A DNA stretch of 64,000 nt. It comes from Symsagittifera roscoffensis (Eukaryota; Xenacoelomorpha; Acoela; Convolutidae). The translations under genes were made by a program, and so were the position numbers. Every line of letters begins with the position of its first letter. Within the stretch, counting starts at the first letter, position 1. Location: NCBI RefSeq assembly GCF_963678635.1, contig NC_087067.1:124001-188000 (forward strand), written 5' to 3'. Positions 11,040 through 21,199 of this stretch are shown piece by piece. The notes under the pieces were generated by a model. That model made no database searches. It had not been told where the DNA came from and saw only the letters and a list, made by a program, of their open reading frames with translations.

Positions 11040-11465
11040 TTCTCAATATACGCTGACAAATTTTTGCAATTGCAAAATCCCAAGTACTGACAAACTTCCA
11101 ATACGGACAAAATCCCAATTACTGACAAAATCCCAAATACTGACAAAATCCCAATTATTGATAATATCCCAAACACTGAAAAAATCCCAAATACTAACAA
11201 AATCCCAATACTGACAAAATCACAAATATTGACAAAATCTCAATTAGTGACAAAATCCCAAATGCTGACAAAATCCCAAATATTGACAAAATTCCTATGA
11301 CTGACAAATTCATAAAAATACTTAAAAAATCTCAATTACTGACAAAATCCCAAATTCTGACAAAATTCCAACTATTGACAAGACCCCAATTACTGACAAA
11401 AAGTTCTGCAATTGCAGAATTTTTTTGTCAGTAATTGGGATTTTGTCAGTATTTGGGATTTAGCA
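11040..11465. repeat. 18-bp minisatellite ending in an inverted copy
   Basis: About twenty degenerate copies of ACAAAATCCCAATTACTG run from about 11,040 to 11,400. After the perfect palindrome TTCTGCAATTGCAGAA (about 11,404-11,419) the same unit follows twice in reverse complement to about 11,460. The result is a foldback of the last units of the array. Confidence 0.85.
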
Positions 11466-11639
11466 GGACTGCAACGAACTTTTTGGGATTTTAAAATGGG
11501 GCGGTTTGGTATTTTAAAACGGGGGGTGTGAGTAGTTAACAGGGTTTAAAATTCGTGGGGGCAATTTAGGGGGATATATCTTTATAGGGTGATATTCCCC
11601 GGTTTCCGCCTTATGGTAGGCAACACGGGTCGCTAGAAA

Positions 11640-11717
11640 GGAACCGCAGAGGGGAGAAAATAACAAGATCCAAAACAGCGGTTTTGGATCCTGTTATTTT
11701 CTCCTCTTTATGGTTCC
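11640..11717. repeat. 37-bp imperfect inverted repeat
   Basis: GGAACCGC...ATCCAAAAC (11,640-11,676) pairs with GTTTTGGAT...GGTTCC (11,681-11,717) around a 4-base loop, with about five mismatches. It could be a small foldback element. No target duplication was recognised. Confidence 0.8.
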
Positions 11718-11966
11718 CTGTAACGAATATGCCATCAAGCATTTTTAATTTAAATTATAAATTCTTTAAAACTGATTTTTTAGTTTTGAAAAACCGCGGT
11801 TGATCCTATCAAATTAATTTAAAATTATTTTCAGATCTGATTCTGTTTTTTTTCGATTTGTTTTCCTATATTCATTACCGACCATCCCGATATATGACTG
11901 GCTTCGAGTACAAAAATAAGTTTATCATGATTCATAACGTTTATTTTAGGATACTAACGGGTCTGA

Positions 11967-12020
11967 TGGCCTGGAGGTAAGGAATATGGCTCACAATCGA
12001 AAAGTTAAGGGATCGAATCC
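11967..12020 (+). promoter_or_regulatory. tRNA-like Pol III A and B boxes (possible SINE head)
   Basis: TGGCCTGGAGG (11,967-11,977) resembles an A box. GGATCGAATCC (12,010-12,020) matches the B-box consensus GGTTCGANTCC at all but one or two positions, with tRNA-like spacing. The flanks do not form a convincing acceptor stem, so a tRNA-derived SINE is more likely than a tRNA gene. Confidence 0.35.
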
Positions 12021-12330
12021 GCGCCTCTGCAGGATTTTCTTAAAACAACGAAGTAAATGTGCATCTCAATTATTCTGGCCTGAAAGATGTTTTTTAAAAA
12101 AATTTATATCATAATAAAATTTAAGGCTCGCATTTCACAATTGAGTTACCGAATTCACAAATTCGATGTGGCAAAAAACCTAAAATGTTTGATCCCGGTT
12201 TTATAAAAAATGATATAGATAGTGATAAAGAGTTTGCGGGTTCCACTAAAATCCTTGGTTCGTTTTCCTTTTTTCCCACCTCACATATAAACCTTTCTTG
12301 GACTGATTTTATTTTTCTTTTCGTTTCCAG

Positions 12331-12600
12331 AGTGCGACCTACAATTTTCGCAAAAAGCAACATGGTCCCTCATTTTGCTGAAAAGCGATTCCAGAAGAGG
12401 GCTGCGAAACTACAGAAACTGACTTGCATGTTATGTGACATCGAGAGCTTCAGCGACTGCTACAGAACTGCACAGCATGTGTTGTCGCCTGGATGCTGCG
12501 AGAGAATAAGAGCCAATCGAAGATCTGGGCTCAAAAGAAAGCTGTTCTCTTCCACTAGGAAAAGTTATAACTTTATGAGGGATAATTATGAGGGGTGCTA
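12331..12600 (+). CDS. Unidentified exon with Cys cluster
   Basis: A pyrimidine-rich acceptor (TTTTCGTTTCCAG) ends at 12,330. The frame that follows runs about 88 residues to TAA, with a basic segment and Cys residues in the order CMLC, then C and CC. The Cys spacing could bind zinc but matches no family I can name. Base composition is clearly less AT-rich than the flanks, like the other host-like exons downstream. An upstream in-frame ATG at 12,185 exists but lies in probable intron. Confidence 0.4.
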
Positions 12601-12729
12601 AATTACCATTCAGAGCGAAGCAGAGGAGGGCAAAATTGATCTGCGAGGATGAAATCGGCGATGATCAGAGTGGGTGAAGATGCTGGCTTTTGAAATAAGA
12701 TTAAAATAAGATATGTTTTTTTTTCATAG

Positions 12730-13300
12730 CACTAAGCCAAATAAATCAGTCCACGTCTGCGCAAGTAGAAAGTACCACGACAACGACAAAGAGGCAGACG
12801 ACAAGACGGACTACCGTAAGAAATGCGTTGGGAATCAGCAGAAGGAAGACCAAGACCACGAAGACGAGTATGACACACTCCGGTAACAAACATGAACGTG
12901 CAGAAATGGTCATGATGTGACGACTACCTGGTACAAGCAGGAACCAAACGAACCAGATGCGACAAGCGGGTACAAGCAAGAACAATTGGCGACGTTTTGG
13001 TGCAAAATGGAGCCGGAGGATGAGGAACCCATTTTGACCATTAAAATTGTATGTAACAAAACACCGTTTTTCTTTTATATAATAGTCTGCATTAAATCAA
13101 CATCACTGTTTTAGCCTTCTATTTCAATGAATGATGGTGAAATCTCCAAGGGAACTGCTCCAGGTACTGTTGGTACTACAAATACTTCTCCAGAAATGAC
13201 AATTACTATCAGTGAACAAGGGCACTGCTCCAACAGCACTGCTCCAGGTACTGTTGATACTACAGTTACCGTTCCAGAAGTGAAAATTACTATCCATTAA
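12730..13300 (+). CDS. Thr-rich multi-exon ORF, unidentified
   Basis: A Thr/Lys/Arg-rich exon begins after an acceptor at 12,729 and meets a GTAAGA donor at 12,816. A second exon (about 12,904-13,048) with repeated YKQE motifs ends at GTATGT. The intron 13,049-13,114 (66 bases) ends TTTTAG and joins in phase to an exon 13,115-13,300. That last exon encodes two copies of a motif STAPGTVxTTxTxPExxITI and stops at TAA. The last splice is convincing because the frame and the GT-AG borders agree; the first junction does not keep frame and is uncertain. No known domain was seen. Confidence 0.45.
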
Positions 13301-13333
13301 CACACCTCGGAAGTCATCCATCGGTGCGCCAAA

Positions 13334-13663
13334 TTGCCCATCGGTGCGTCAGCTGCGCAAATTAGAATGGTACCATTTCCCGAGGTACCGAATGCACCAT
13401 GTCTGAGGCCAGATCCACTTCCTCTCGTACCAAAGTTCATTTCGCCCTTTCCTCTACCAGGCTCCATTTCGCCACTTCATCTGGTTGAAGCAGATCTGAG
13501 AACAGATGAGCGACCTCCTCTGGTGCAAGTACAGAAACCAAAAGCTCTTGGGGAAAAACCGCAGAGTTTTGCCGTAGTTTTGGCAGCTCTTGTAGCACGA
13601 GTGCCAGTCAGATTGACAAGTTACCTCCGATTGACCATGGCAGACTAAGAGAGAGACTTTCGC
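13334..13663 (+). CDS. Possible upstream exon of the JmjC gene
   Basis: Two plus-strand frames stay open here. One gives a Pro-rich 104-residue ORF. The other reads TAEFCRSFGSS...PPIDHGRLRERLSQ up to a GTAAGC donor at about 13,664, and the intron then ends at the TTAG before 13,741. The second reading suits an exon that leads into the JmjC gene. The assignment is tentative. Confidence 0.3.
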
Positions 13664-13740
13664 AAGTAAGCGTCTGAACCTAAAACTAGCTCAAAGTCGT
13701 TATAATTAAATTTGGATCATCTTTTTTGGGTATTTTGTTA

Positions 13741-15024
13741 GATCATGCCTGCCTCAAGTCTAATACAGTGCGTGCCTGCAATTGATCTTGTCTGCTGGAT
13801 CCAGTCAGACTGGTTTATTGACCAACAAGGAGCTTTGTTAGTTCCATCGGCTAAATCCATCAAAGGGTTCAAAAGCCAACTAGCGGATAGTTGCCAGTTT
13901 GACAGCCGCATGTATGCGGACAATTTAATTGGCGAAATTTCTAAGGGATACCCCGAGGAACTCAGAGCTAGACGGTACATTTTAAAGGAAAAGGTTAATC
14001 AATTTGTAAGGTAATAAAACTCCTAATAATACTCCAGTTTTCAAAAAAGTTAAAACGCACATTTGTGTTCAATCCTACTAATATATACCATCAAATAATC
14101 CAGCAGATGTTCAGACTTTGTTCCGATAAATGCCGCCAATGTTCTGGAATATCATTGGTGTTGATGATTCCTTGTCGGCCGCAACAAAATTCTTTGTCCC
14201 AAAAGCAGTCAAAAATGTGTCGTTGGGACACAGACATAAAAGGAAGTTGGAGAAGACAGAATCACCGACGAAGGAGTCAAGCTACCTGCTGTTATCACCG
14301 GCTGGTGCAATAACACCATTTCACCAGGATTTCTCCGGTACATCTGTGATGTACTTTTTAGTGAAAGATTAAGCAATGTTTGGTGCACAAATTTTTTAAC
14401 GAAATTTATGAAAATGTTCCACATAGGTCTTTTTTCTTCTAGACTGCAAAACATTTCATTTGATGGCCTCGTCGGTCAAGAACAAGCAGATATACCAGAA
14501 ATATCTGATGCAGCAATCTCTGGGTTGGTAACCGATGTTTCTCGGGGATGACCCTCTCTGTGATGCTGGAGGGAGTCAGAAAGTTGTTCTGACGGAGCGG
14601 CAGGCCCTTGTTATACCAGCTGGCATGATGCACATGGTTGAAACGCGTTCAGATTCAGTGGCTCTGGGTGTCAATTTCATTCATCGTGGACACCTGCTGA
14701 CAGCTGCCAGAGGTTTTCGACACGAGCGGAAAGACGACCAGCCCTACAGCAGCTGCTACCCTGCTTTTCCGATGTTGCCTCTGAATGAGCTTATGGTGCA
14801 TCTGTGGTTAGTAACAAAGAAAAAACTGATACATTTTTGTCGAAATAAATAAAAATAGTGAAAGATATTTTAATAGCACCAGAGACGCGATCCCGCCGCA
14901 AGAATTAGAAGATCTGGAGACGGTCTGTAGAATTCTGAAGGCGCACGACAAAGCCTTAAATAACCACCTCGCCAGAATCATTTACGGAAATATTTCTGGC
15001 CAAAATTCATCGCCCAAATACTGA
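13741..15024 (+). CDS. JmjC-domain histone demethylase, KDM2/KDM7 type, disrupted model
   Basis: Fe(II)/2-oxoglutarate-dependent lysine demethylases of this family remove methyl groups from histone H3 in the nucleus. Exon 13,741-14,005 carries SSLIQCVPAIDLVCWIQSDW, which matches the strand before the JmjC core. The exon ending near 14,360 has TPFHQDFSGTSVMYFLV (14,316-14,360), the HxD iron ligands with the GGTSVWYH-like strand. The next (14,443-14,810) has KTFHLM (co-substrate Lys), FLGDD, ALVIPAGMMHMVET and GVNFIHRGH with the distal His. A likely further exon begins at 14,877. All catalytic residues are present. However, TAA (14,529-14,531) interrupts the frame before FLGDD, and the introns at 14,361-14,442 and 14,811-14,876 do not join in frame with GT-AG borders. 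It is a pseudogene, a gene with sequence errors, or one with unusual splicing. Confidence 0.65.
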
Positions 15025-15200
15025 AATACTTACTTCCGTATCCCAAAAACTGCACCAAGTACAATCGCACATACTGAAATACTCAATTGATTCCAAAAGT
15101 GAGTTTTGTCATCCCGAATACTGAAATGCTTAATTCTTCCCAAAAACTCAGTTTATATTTTCAAGCTAACTTTTGACAATATTTTATTTTAAGCCAACAA
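14990..15200. repeat. Dispersed CCCAAATACTGA-type words
   Basis: Several words of the form CCCAAATACTGAAATACTTA or CCCGAATACTGAAATGCTTA follow the last JmjC-like exon. They resemble the units at 10,640-11,465 and 18,440-18,660. This is noncoding filler rather than exon. Confidence 0.5.
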
Positions 15201-15468
15201 CTGAGGAAAGGCTGGCGAATAAAGAAGAGATGGACAGTCTCTTGCAACACCTTTAAGGGTCATGCGAAGAATTGCCAAAGGGGCATTGCCTGCTCAAGTA
15301 TCAATCAAAAGGGCCTGAAGACTTTCAAATACTACATTCAACTATACAATCTGGACAGTTTTCATTAAATGATATTTTAAAAATATTTTTCTTCTAAAAA
15401 TTGAAATATGATTCTAATTTTTAGAATGCAGTTTGAGTAACTAACTGAATTACTGAATTTCAGAAAAC

Positions 15469-16083
15469 ATGAATGCGACCACTTCAACTGATATTGAAAT
15501 GTGCCCCATCTGCTGTCGTGATGGACGGCATCTGTACAAGATACACGACGGGGTTGTGGAGCACAAGCTGTGTTTTGTCTGCTGGCGGAAGTTGCAGGAT
15601 GAGCCGCTTCCAAAGTGCCATTTCTGTCGGCAGGACTTACCGCCTTTCACTGGCTTCTTGCCGTAACTATTGCTTTTGACCTTGTTTATTGTATATTAAA
15701 CTATCTAAGACTGGTGCCATGTGAACAACCTCTTCTTTCCACCTTTGACCACTAACTTGAACCTTCCAAATGTAGACCACAAAAGAATATCCAACCCTTC
15801 CTCCATATCAATCATGTTTTACTTTTGTTTAGTTCCTCTGTCTCAGACGAGGATACACATGATGAGGAAGACGATGAGGAGGGAGGAGATCAGGTCGACC
15901 GTGACTCCGACTCGAAAATGGAACCGGAGCAACTGACGAGTGTCTCCGACTTTCAACGGCTCTCGAAAAGTGACGAGGAGGAGAGCACTGCCCTGGACGC
16001 TATTGCGTTTTCCTACGTGCGGTGTCGCGGGCGCTGTGGTCTGGGATGGGCGAATCAAAGAGGTCTCCTAATCCTCGAGTGAT
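15469..16083 (+). CDS. RING-type zinc finger protein with acidic tail (one intron)
   Basis: Exon 1 (15,469-15,662) starts at ATG after an acceptor-like TTTCAG and encodes CPICC...HDGVVEHKLCFVCW...PKCHFCRQDLP. This is C-x2-C, then His, H-x2-C-x2-C, then C-x2-C: a RING-like cross-brace in which a His appears to replace the third ligand. RING domains usually recruit ubiquitin-conjugating enzymes. The intron 15,663-15,832 (170 bases, GTAACT...GTTTAG) joins in phase to exon 2 (15,833-16,083). Exon 2 is Asp/Glu/Ser-rich (SVSDEDTHDEEDDEEGG) and ends RCRGRCGLGW...ILE before TGA. This is the best-supported spliced model in the window. A CTCGAGTGATGACGAC continuation past the stop in another frame hints at a lost C-terminus. 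Confidence 0.7.
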
Positions 16084-16250
16084 GACGACATATACTATAA
16101 CTGGGTAAGCCTTCGGGGGCGCAGTCGCGGACGAGCAGCGCCATCAGTCACCGCGACTGCAAACCTGCCATGCCGGGCTCGGGGCCAAGGACGCGCCAGA
16201 ACTGCTGGGTCATCCCAGCCTTGGATCGCCCCTCATCTTTAAGGTTCAAA
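16084..16250 (+). other. GC-rich block, possible exon
   Basis: The most GC-rich patch of the region. A 10-bp inverted repeat GCAGTCGCGG...CCGCGACTGC flanks about 20 bases. One frame stays open to a possible donor near 16,246, but no start, acceptor or domain confirms it. Confidence 0.25.
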
Positions 16251-16369
16251 ATCTCAAAATATATTACTAAACCAGTTAATGACTTAGAAAATTGTTTTAT
16301 AGTCGTCACTCAACATGCCAACAAGCCACAAAAACTACATGCCACTCAGTATATGCCTCTTCAACCAGC

Positions 16370-16670
16370 AATCGCCTTAGTGTAATCAATCAGAGTTCAA
16401 CCATCTTCTACGTGCTCAATCAGATTTTAACCGTTTTCCACTTATAATCCTCATATTCAGATTATCGGTAAAATTCAAAATCTCAAATAACAAAATTTTT
16501 TCCTAAAATATTTTATGACTAGTTTATTGGAAAACTGTATTTTAGGACAAACAATCGCCTTAGTGAAATTAATCAGAGTTCAACCGTTTTCTACATGCTC
16601 AACAAGAGTTCAATCAGAGTTGAACCGTTTTCCACTTATAGTCCACACAATCAGGTTATCAGTAAGTTTA
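16370..16670. repeat. Tandem duplication of about 185 bp, degenerate
   Basis: AATCGCCTTAGTG...AATCAGAGTTCAACC...TTTTCCACTTATA occurs at about 16,370-16,480 and again at about 16,552-16,670 with scattered changes. Confidence 0.65.
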
Positions 16671-16999
16671 TTGCCTCATAGTTATGAACTATTGGTGCTA
16701 CAAAGTAGTTTGAACAAGATAAAACTTTAATGATAGTATTTCTTTTTGACTTAAGAAAATTGGCTCTAGTGAAGCTAATTGTTTTTGTTTTTCCGATCCA
16801 GTCGTATAATCTTAATTATGCGCCCAAATGATAAAAATTTTGGCTGTATAAATTAACCAATGATAGATGCTTACACTCAAAATGGGCTCATGACGATCGA
16901 AATGTGGTGGTCTTGTCCTTTCTTGGAAACTATAAAATTAATTCCTCAATCCTCATTTTATAAATTGACTGTCCATACCTCCTTTTCCTTTCTATAATA

Positions 17000-18227
17000 A
17001 TGTCAAAATTTGCCCGTCCAATAAAGAGTTTCCTGGGGTTTCAATTGATCGCTTCAGTGGTGAGAACCTCAAATGAACGGTTTATTTTTTTGTTCCAATT
17101 TTCATACAGATCACACGGTGTGCCTTAATGAGCCCGAGCTCCTCGAAAGGTTATAACATTATAATTTGAAAACTTTTTGTCATAAATTTTAGGCTGCTTT
17201 GTTGAGTACAACACCGCTTTGTGTTCATTTAACTCCATATATAATACCTCTTGATTCAGATAAGGAGACAACATTGAATGTTTCACTGGAAGGGGACAAA
17301 ACTCATACCCTGACTGTCACTCTTATTCCTGCAGGTCACTGTCCAGAATCAGTAATGTTCCTGCTAGTTTTGAAAGAAAAATATGTCCTTTTTACTGGCG
17401 ATTCCAGATTGCAAGTTGGTCATACGAAGCGAATCAATCAGCTTTCCGACAATTTACAAGAAGCTGCTGTTCATAGTTTTGATATTATTTACTTCGACAC
17501 AACGTTTTGCAAAACAGATTCCAATTTCATACCTTGCAGGGAAAGCTGTCTTTCAGCCATTTTTTAAGACGTGTCCGCATGGCTCTGTTCATTTCAAAAT
17601 AATGTGGTCCACTTTTGTAACAAAACTCACTACGATTATGAGTTTTTAATCAAAGATCTTGCACTTGGATTCGACACTAAAGTTCACGTTTCATTTTGTC
17701 AGTATCAGATGTACAAATTTGTTCCGACAATTCAAAATTGGCTCACTTTAAATGGCGAAAAAACAAATATCCATTTCTGCAAGCCATCTTCTGCATCTGT
17801 GAACTTAAAACTGCCTTGCAAACCGGGCATCCCAAGTCCAGAAGTGCGTAAAATCATTCCAACTGCAATGTTCTTCATTAAAAACGAGATAATGCCTGGT
17901 AGATTGGTTAAAGCAGTGTCTGAGAGAACCATTTGGTGCTGTTATTCTTTGCACTCTTCAGCTGACGAAATAATTGATTTCCTGTCGAGTCTCCAGTTCG
18001 TAAGTATTACACACTTCGTTTGTCCAGATGAAGGTACTCCAGTTGACTCTGTGAAAGCTTTTATTTTATATACGCTCAAACATCAGAATCTAAACACGTC
18101 AAACCTTTCGAGTACAAAAATGTGGAAAGAGAAAAATAAATCCAATAAGAGAGGTAAACGCAAAACTTATCAGGAGAAAAGTTTAACAAACACACCAGAC
18201 TACGAATACCACGAATACCATAGTTAG
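17000..18227 (+). pseudogene. DCLRE1C: Artemis-like nuclease (DCLRE1C) fragmentary copy
   Basis: Artemis is the metallo-beta-lactamase/beta-CASP nuclease that opens hairpins and trims ends in non-homologous end joining. The match is clear: SIDRFSGENLK near 17,040-17,080 (family ISIDRFDRENL), then from 17,199 TLIPAGHCPESVMFL, the TGDSRL motif (family TGDFRL) and YFDTTFC. After these come a beta-CASP region with HYDYEFLIKDL, a basic segment, and CYSLHSSADEIIDFLSSL. Defects: the HxHxDH metal motif is missing between exon pieces (only DH at about 17,110), a TGA ends the first piece, and TAA (17,565-17,567) splits the main frame although the frame before and after it is the same. The C-terminus after 18,080 is short and Lys-rich compared with vertebrate Artemis. 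It is a decayed copy, or a gene with several sequence errors. Confidence 0.8.
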
Positions 18228-18439
18228 CCATTAGGACAACAAAGACGCTTTGTCGAAGGAGGAGTTTTCGAGGTAAAGGTTTCAGAAAAAGCAGAAAAAT
18301 TGATCCAATTGCTCAAGAATATTTTAAAACAATATTTTACTTTTCGTACTGCAATTTTTATTTAACGCTTGTATACGTTTTTCTTTTCAGTTTTAATTAA
18401 ACGCGGTTTTTTAATCAAGTTTTCAGAGGACTTTTTAGA

Positions 18440-18660
18440 TCAGCTTTCAAAAACACAATCGAGCCGTCCTTTATCTCGTCTCAAATGCTGATAAGCGCGA
18501 TGATAAAAACCACAATCCAGCCGTCCTTTATCTCGTCTCAAATACTGATGAGTGCGATGATAATTTCTGAACCAACTGAACCATCTAATCTCAAATACTG
18601 ATAATGATCTCTTATGCATAACTGAATTATCTCATCTCAAATACTGATGAGTGACTTAAG
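18440..18660. repeat. Degenerate 60-70-bp tandem repeats (TCTCAAATACTGATGAG)
   Basis: TCTCAAATACTGATGAGTGCGATGATAA and variants recur about four times, each preceded by a CCGTCCTTTATCTCG-like phrase in the first two. Related words occur at 10,640-11,465 and 14,990-15,130. Confidence 0.65.
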
Positions 18661-18904
18661 TACCCCCATTTCAAACATGAATTGCTATTTCAAACCCTGA
18701 ACTGCTATTTCGAACCAAAACGAGAGATTTGAAAACCGCATAGTTAACAAGGTTTTAAGATTGGTTTGTGGATAAGTGCTTTTGCGTCCAAATTGAGCAT
18801 TTCTAAAGATAAAAAATTAAATATTCCACCTCTAGCTTTTAATTGTTCATATGCAAGTTCAGTAATAAACAAAAATGCCAAATCATTTAAAATTTAAGGA
18901 ATCC

Positions 18905-19035
18905 GCAAACCAATTTTGCGGATTACACTTACATTTGCGGATTCCACTTACATTTTGCGGAATCCACTTACAGTTGCGGAATCCAGATTAACTAGCTATA
19001 TTTGCTTGTTGCGGAATCCGCAACAAAACAAATGT
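18905..19035. repeat. Short TTGCGGAATCCACTTACA tandem repeat
   Basis: Four degenerate copies of an 18-20-base unit, closed by the palindrome GTTGCGGAATCCGCAAC. The word CGGAATCCGC also occurs near the signal-peptide mini-ORFs (3,255, 3,777 and 6,680 region). Confidence 0.65.
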
Positions 19036-19257
19036 GCCGACAAAATTCACGTTACAGGTATAAATATACTGAAATTTTGTTTGTGGAATTCGCTTACACT
19101 AGGGAACACATTTCAAGACTTATCTCTGGAAGCAAAGAACATAGAGACATAAAATTGTGCTCCAATCAAGGGCACAGTTTGGCCTCGTAATTCATGGGCC
19201 TGAATAATTTATACTATCAGTTAGATTTTCTTCTTCTATTAAAGGGAATAGATCTTT

Positions 19258-19670
19258 TCAATATGGTTGTGGTCTAAATTGTTTCTGTTGGGTGTTGTTT
19301 TTAGTCCATGTTGAAAATGGAATTGGTTTAAATGTAGGTTTACCGAGTAAATCAACTTCAAAGTGGTTGTTTTGACAATCTAAATATAGTGGATAATGTT
19401 GTAGATTATTTATTCGTGATTGATCTATGTCAACTTTTGTTCCATGGTGTGATTGTAGCAATGCTGCATCGATGCCAAAATTTGAAGCATCGCACATTGC
19501 ATGAAATTGTTTATCGGGGTTTGGAATTGTATTTGAAATTTGTTCTATGAGAAACTTTTTTGATTTCTTGAAATCGTGTTTGGTGTTCTGTTCTCCATTC
19601 AAAATTGTTTTGTTGTCCGAGAATGTTGTAGAGTGGTCTGAAGTATAATTGCATTTAAATACATATTTAG
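19258..19670 (-). pseudogene. Deleted gypsy fragment related to the 17.8-kb element
   Basis: The minus-strand 114-residue ORF reads MCDASNFGIDAALLQSHHGTK and then jumps to INNLQHYPLYLDCQNNHFEVDLLG. In the element at 23,698-41,532 these two stretches (about 31,450-31,510 and 31,950-32,030) are separated by about 400 bases of RNase H coding sequence, so this copy has an internal deletion. It shows that the family has other copies, and that the 3-residue GID stretch is missing from the big element. Confidence 0.85.
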
Positions 19671-19710
19671 CTAAGAAGTTTAACCCATAGGTTTAACCCA
19701 TAGTTTAGCC

Positions 19711-21110
19711 ATAGGAAATTGTTTTTGCCACATTGATTTTATTTGATACGTTTTGTAACGTCATATTATGTGAACGTCGGTTATTTTACTATATTTATAA
19801 AAAAAAAAAATCCAAGGATTTAATTAGCAGTTATAAGACAGAGTGTTTTCAAGCAAAAAGTTATCAGAAATTCCAGAGAGCCCAGAAGAGTGACAAAAAT
19901 ATCCTGAAAATGAAATGTTTGCATCCTGGGCTGCGCAACGCCAGGATATATTTTCGCAGATTAATAGGTTGGTTACTAAGCTCTCTGTGGATCAAATCGG
20001 TCGCAAAAATCTCGAAACGATTAATTTTTTCACGATAGTTGCAAAAACATCTACATTGATTAACTAGATTTATATTATGTTGTTCAAAAAATCGAAAATT
20101 CAACATTGCCAAAAACTGTGGAAAATTAGCATTGTTGAAAACCGTCTTGAGAGAGAGCAAACTAGATACTAAAATGCCCCTTTGATGATCAGTTCAAAAA
20201 AGATACTTCAAAACAATCAATTGAGGCCGATAACGGTCGAAGCTCCGGAACCAAGTTTTTTTGCTCATATTTTCAGTGAAGAACGTTGAAGAAAAACTAA
20301 CCCGTGGCGATACTATTCTTTCCACGGAAAAAATTATGGATCCTTCGCCCACACACCGCAATTGTCCACCATTGAAGTGGGCGACATTTACGCAGTTCAA
20401 GTCAGCTCAATCATTATCAAAAATACTGATTAAATTTTCTAAACTTTTTTTGATTTCTTTTCATAATTGAACTTGCTATCAGAGTATTTATGAAAATTTC
20501 CTAGAGAGGTAAGTGTTGTGGAAGTGGTTGTCCACCAACAAATTATGGATGGATTGTGTGTTTTAGGGGTCATAGACTTCGTTATTATTGACCGCTTAAG
20601 GATTAACGATTAAAACAGATACCTTAAATTTCTGTCTTTGCCGTTGTTATCTAGATTTTTAGTGACAGTTATATCAGTCTCACGTCAGCCATAGGAAATT
20701 ATTTTTGCCACATTGATTTTATTTGATACGTTTTGTAACGTCATATTATGTGAACGTTGGTTATTTTACTAAATTTATAAACATTTTTTTCCAAGGATTT
20801 TATTAACAATTATACGATAGAGTGTTTTCATGAAAAAAGTTTTCAGAAATTCCAGAGAGCCCAGAAGAGTGACAAAAAATCCTAAAAATGAAATGTTTGC
20901 CTACTGATTTGCGCATCGCCAGGATATGTTTCAGCAGACAAATAATTGGTTACTAAGCTCTCTGTGGCTCAAATATGTCGCCAAAATCTCGAAACCTTTA
21001 AGTTTTACGATAGTTGCAAAAACATCTATTCGAAAATTCAACTTTGGCAAAAACTGTTGTGTATTAGCATTGTTGAAAGTCGTTTTTCCAGTACTGTTGT
21101 TCTCAAGAAC
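19711..21110. repeat. Direct repeat pair (about 19,711-20,150 and 20,691-21,110)
   Basis: Both copies start CATAGGAAATT and share TTTTGCCACATTGATTTTATTTG and the words AATTCCAGAGAGCCCAGAAGAGTGAC, with indels in the second half. No coding capacity is supported. It is a dispersed repeat or an old duplication. Confidence 0.8.
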
Positions 21111-21199
21111 AGTTTTAATTGCTTCAGCAAAGTTTTACTACTAATTTACATCTACCCTGCTATTCTAATTTGTCGCTCTATCTATCAGATCGGAACAAA

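Noticed and set aside
14361-14442. AT-AG (minor-type) intron in the JmjC gene
   Set aside because: A border at ATTAAG...TCTAG restores the frame, but the 5' site is far from the U12 consensus and a pseudogene frameshift explains it as well.
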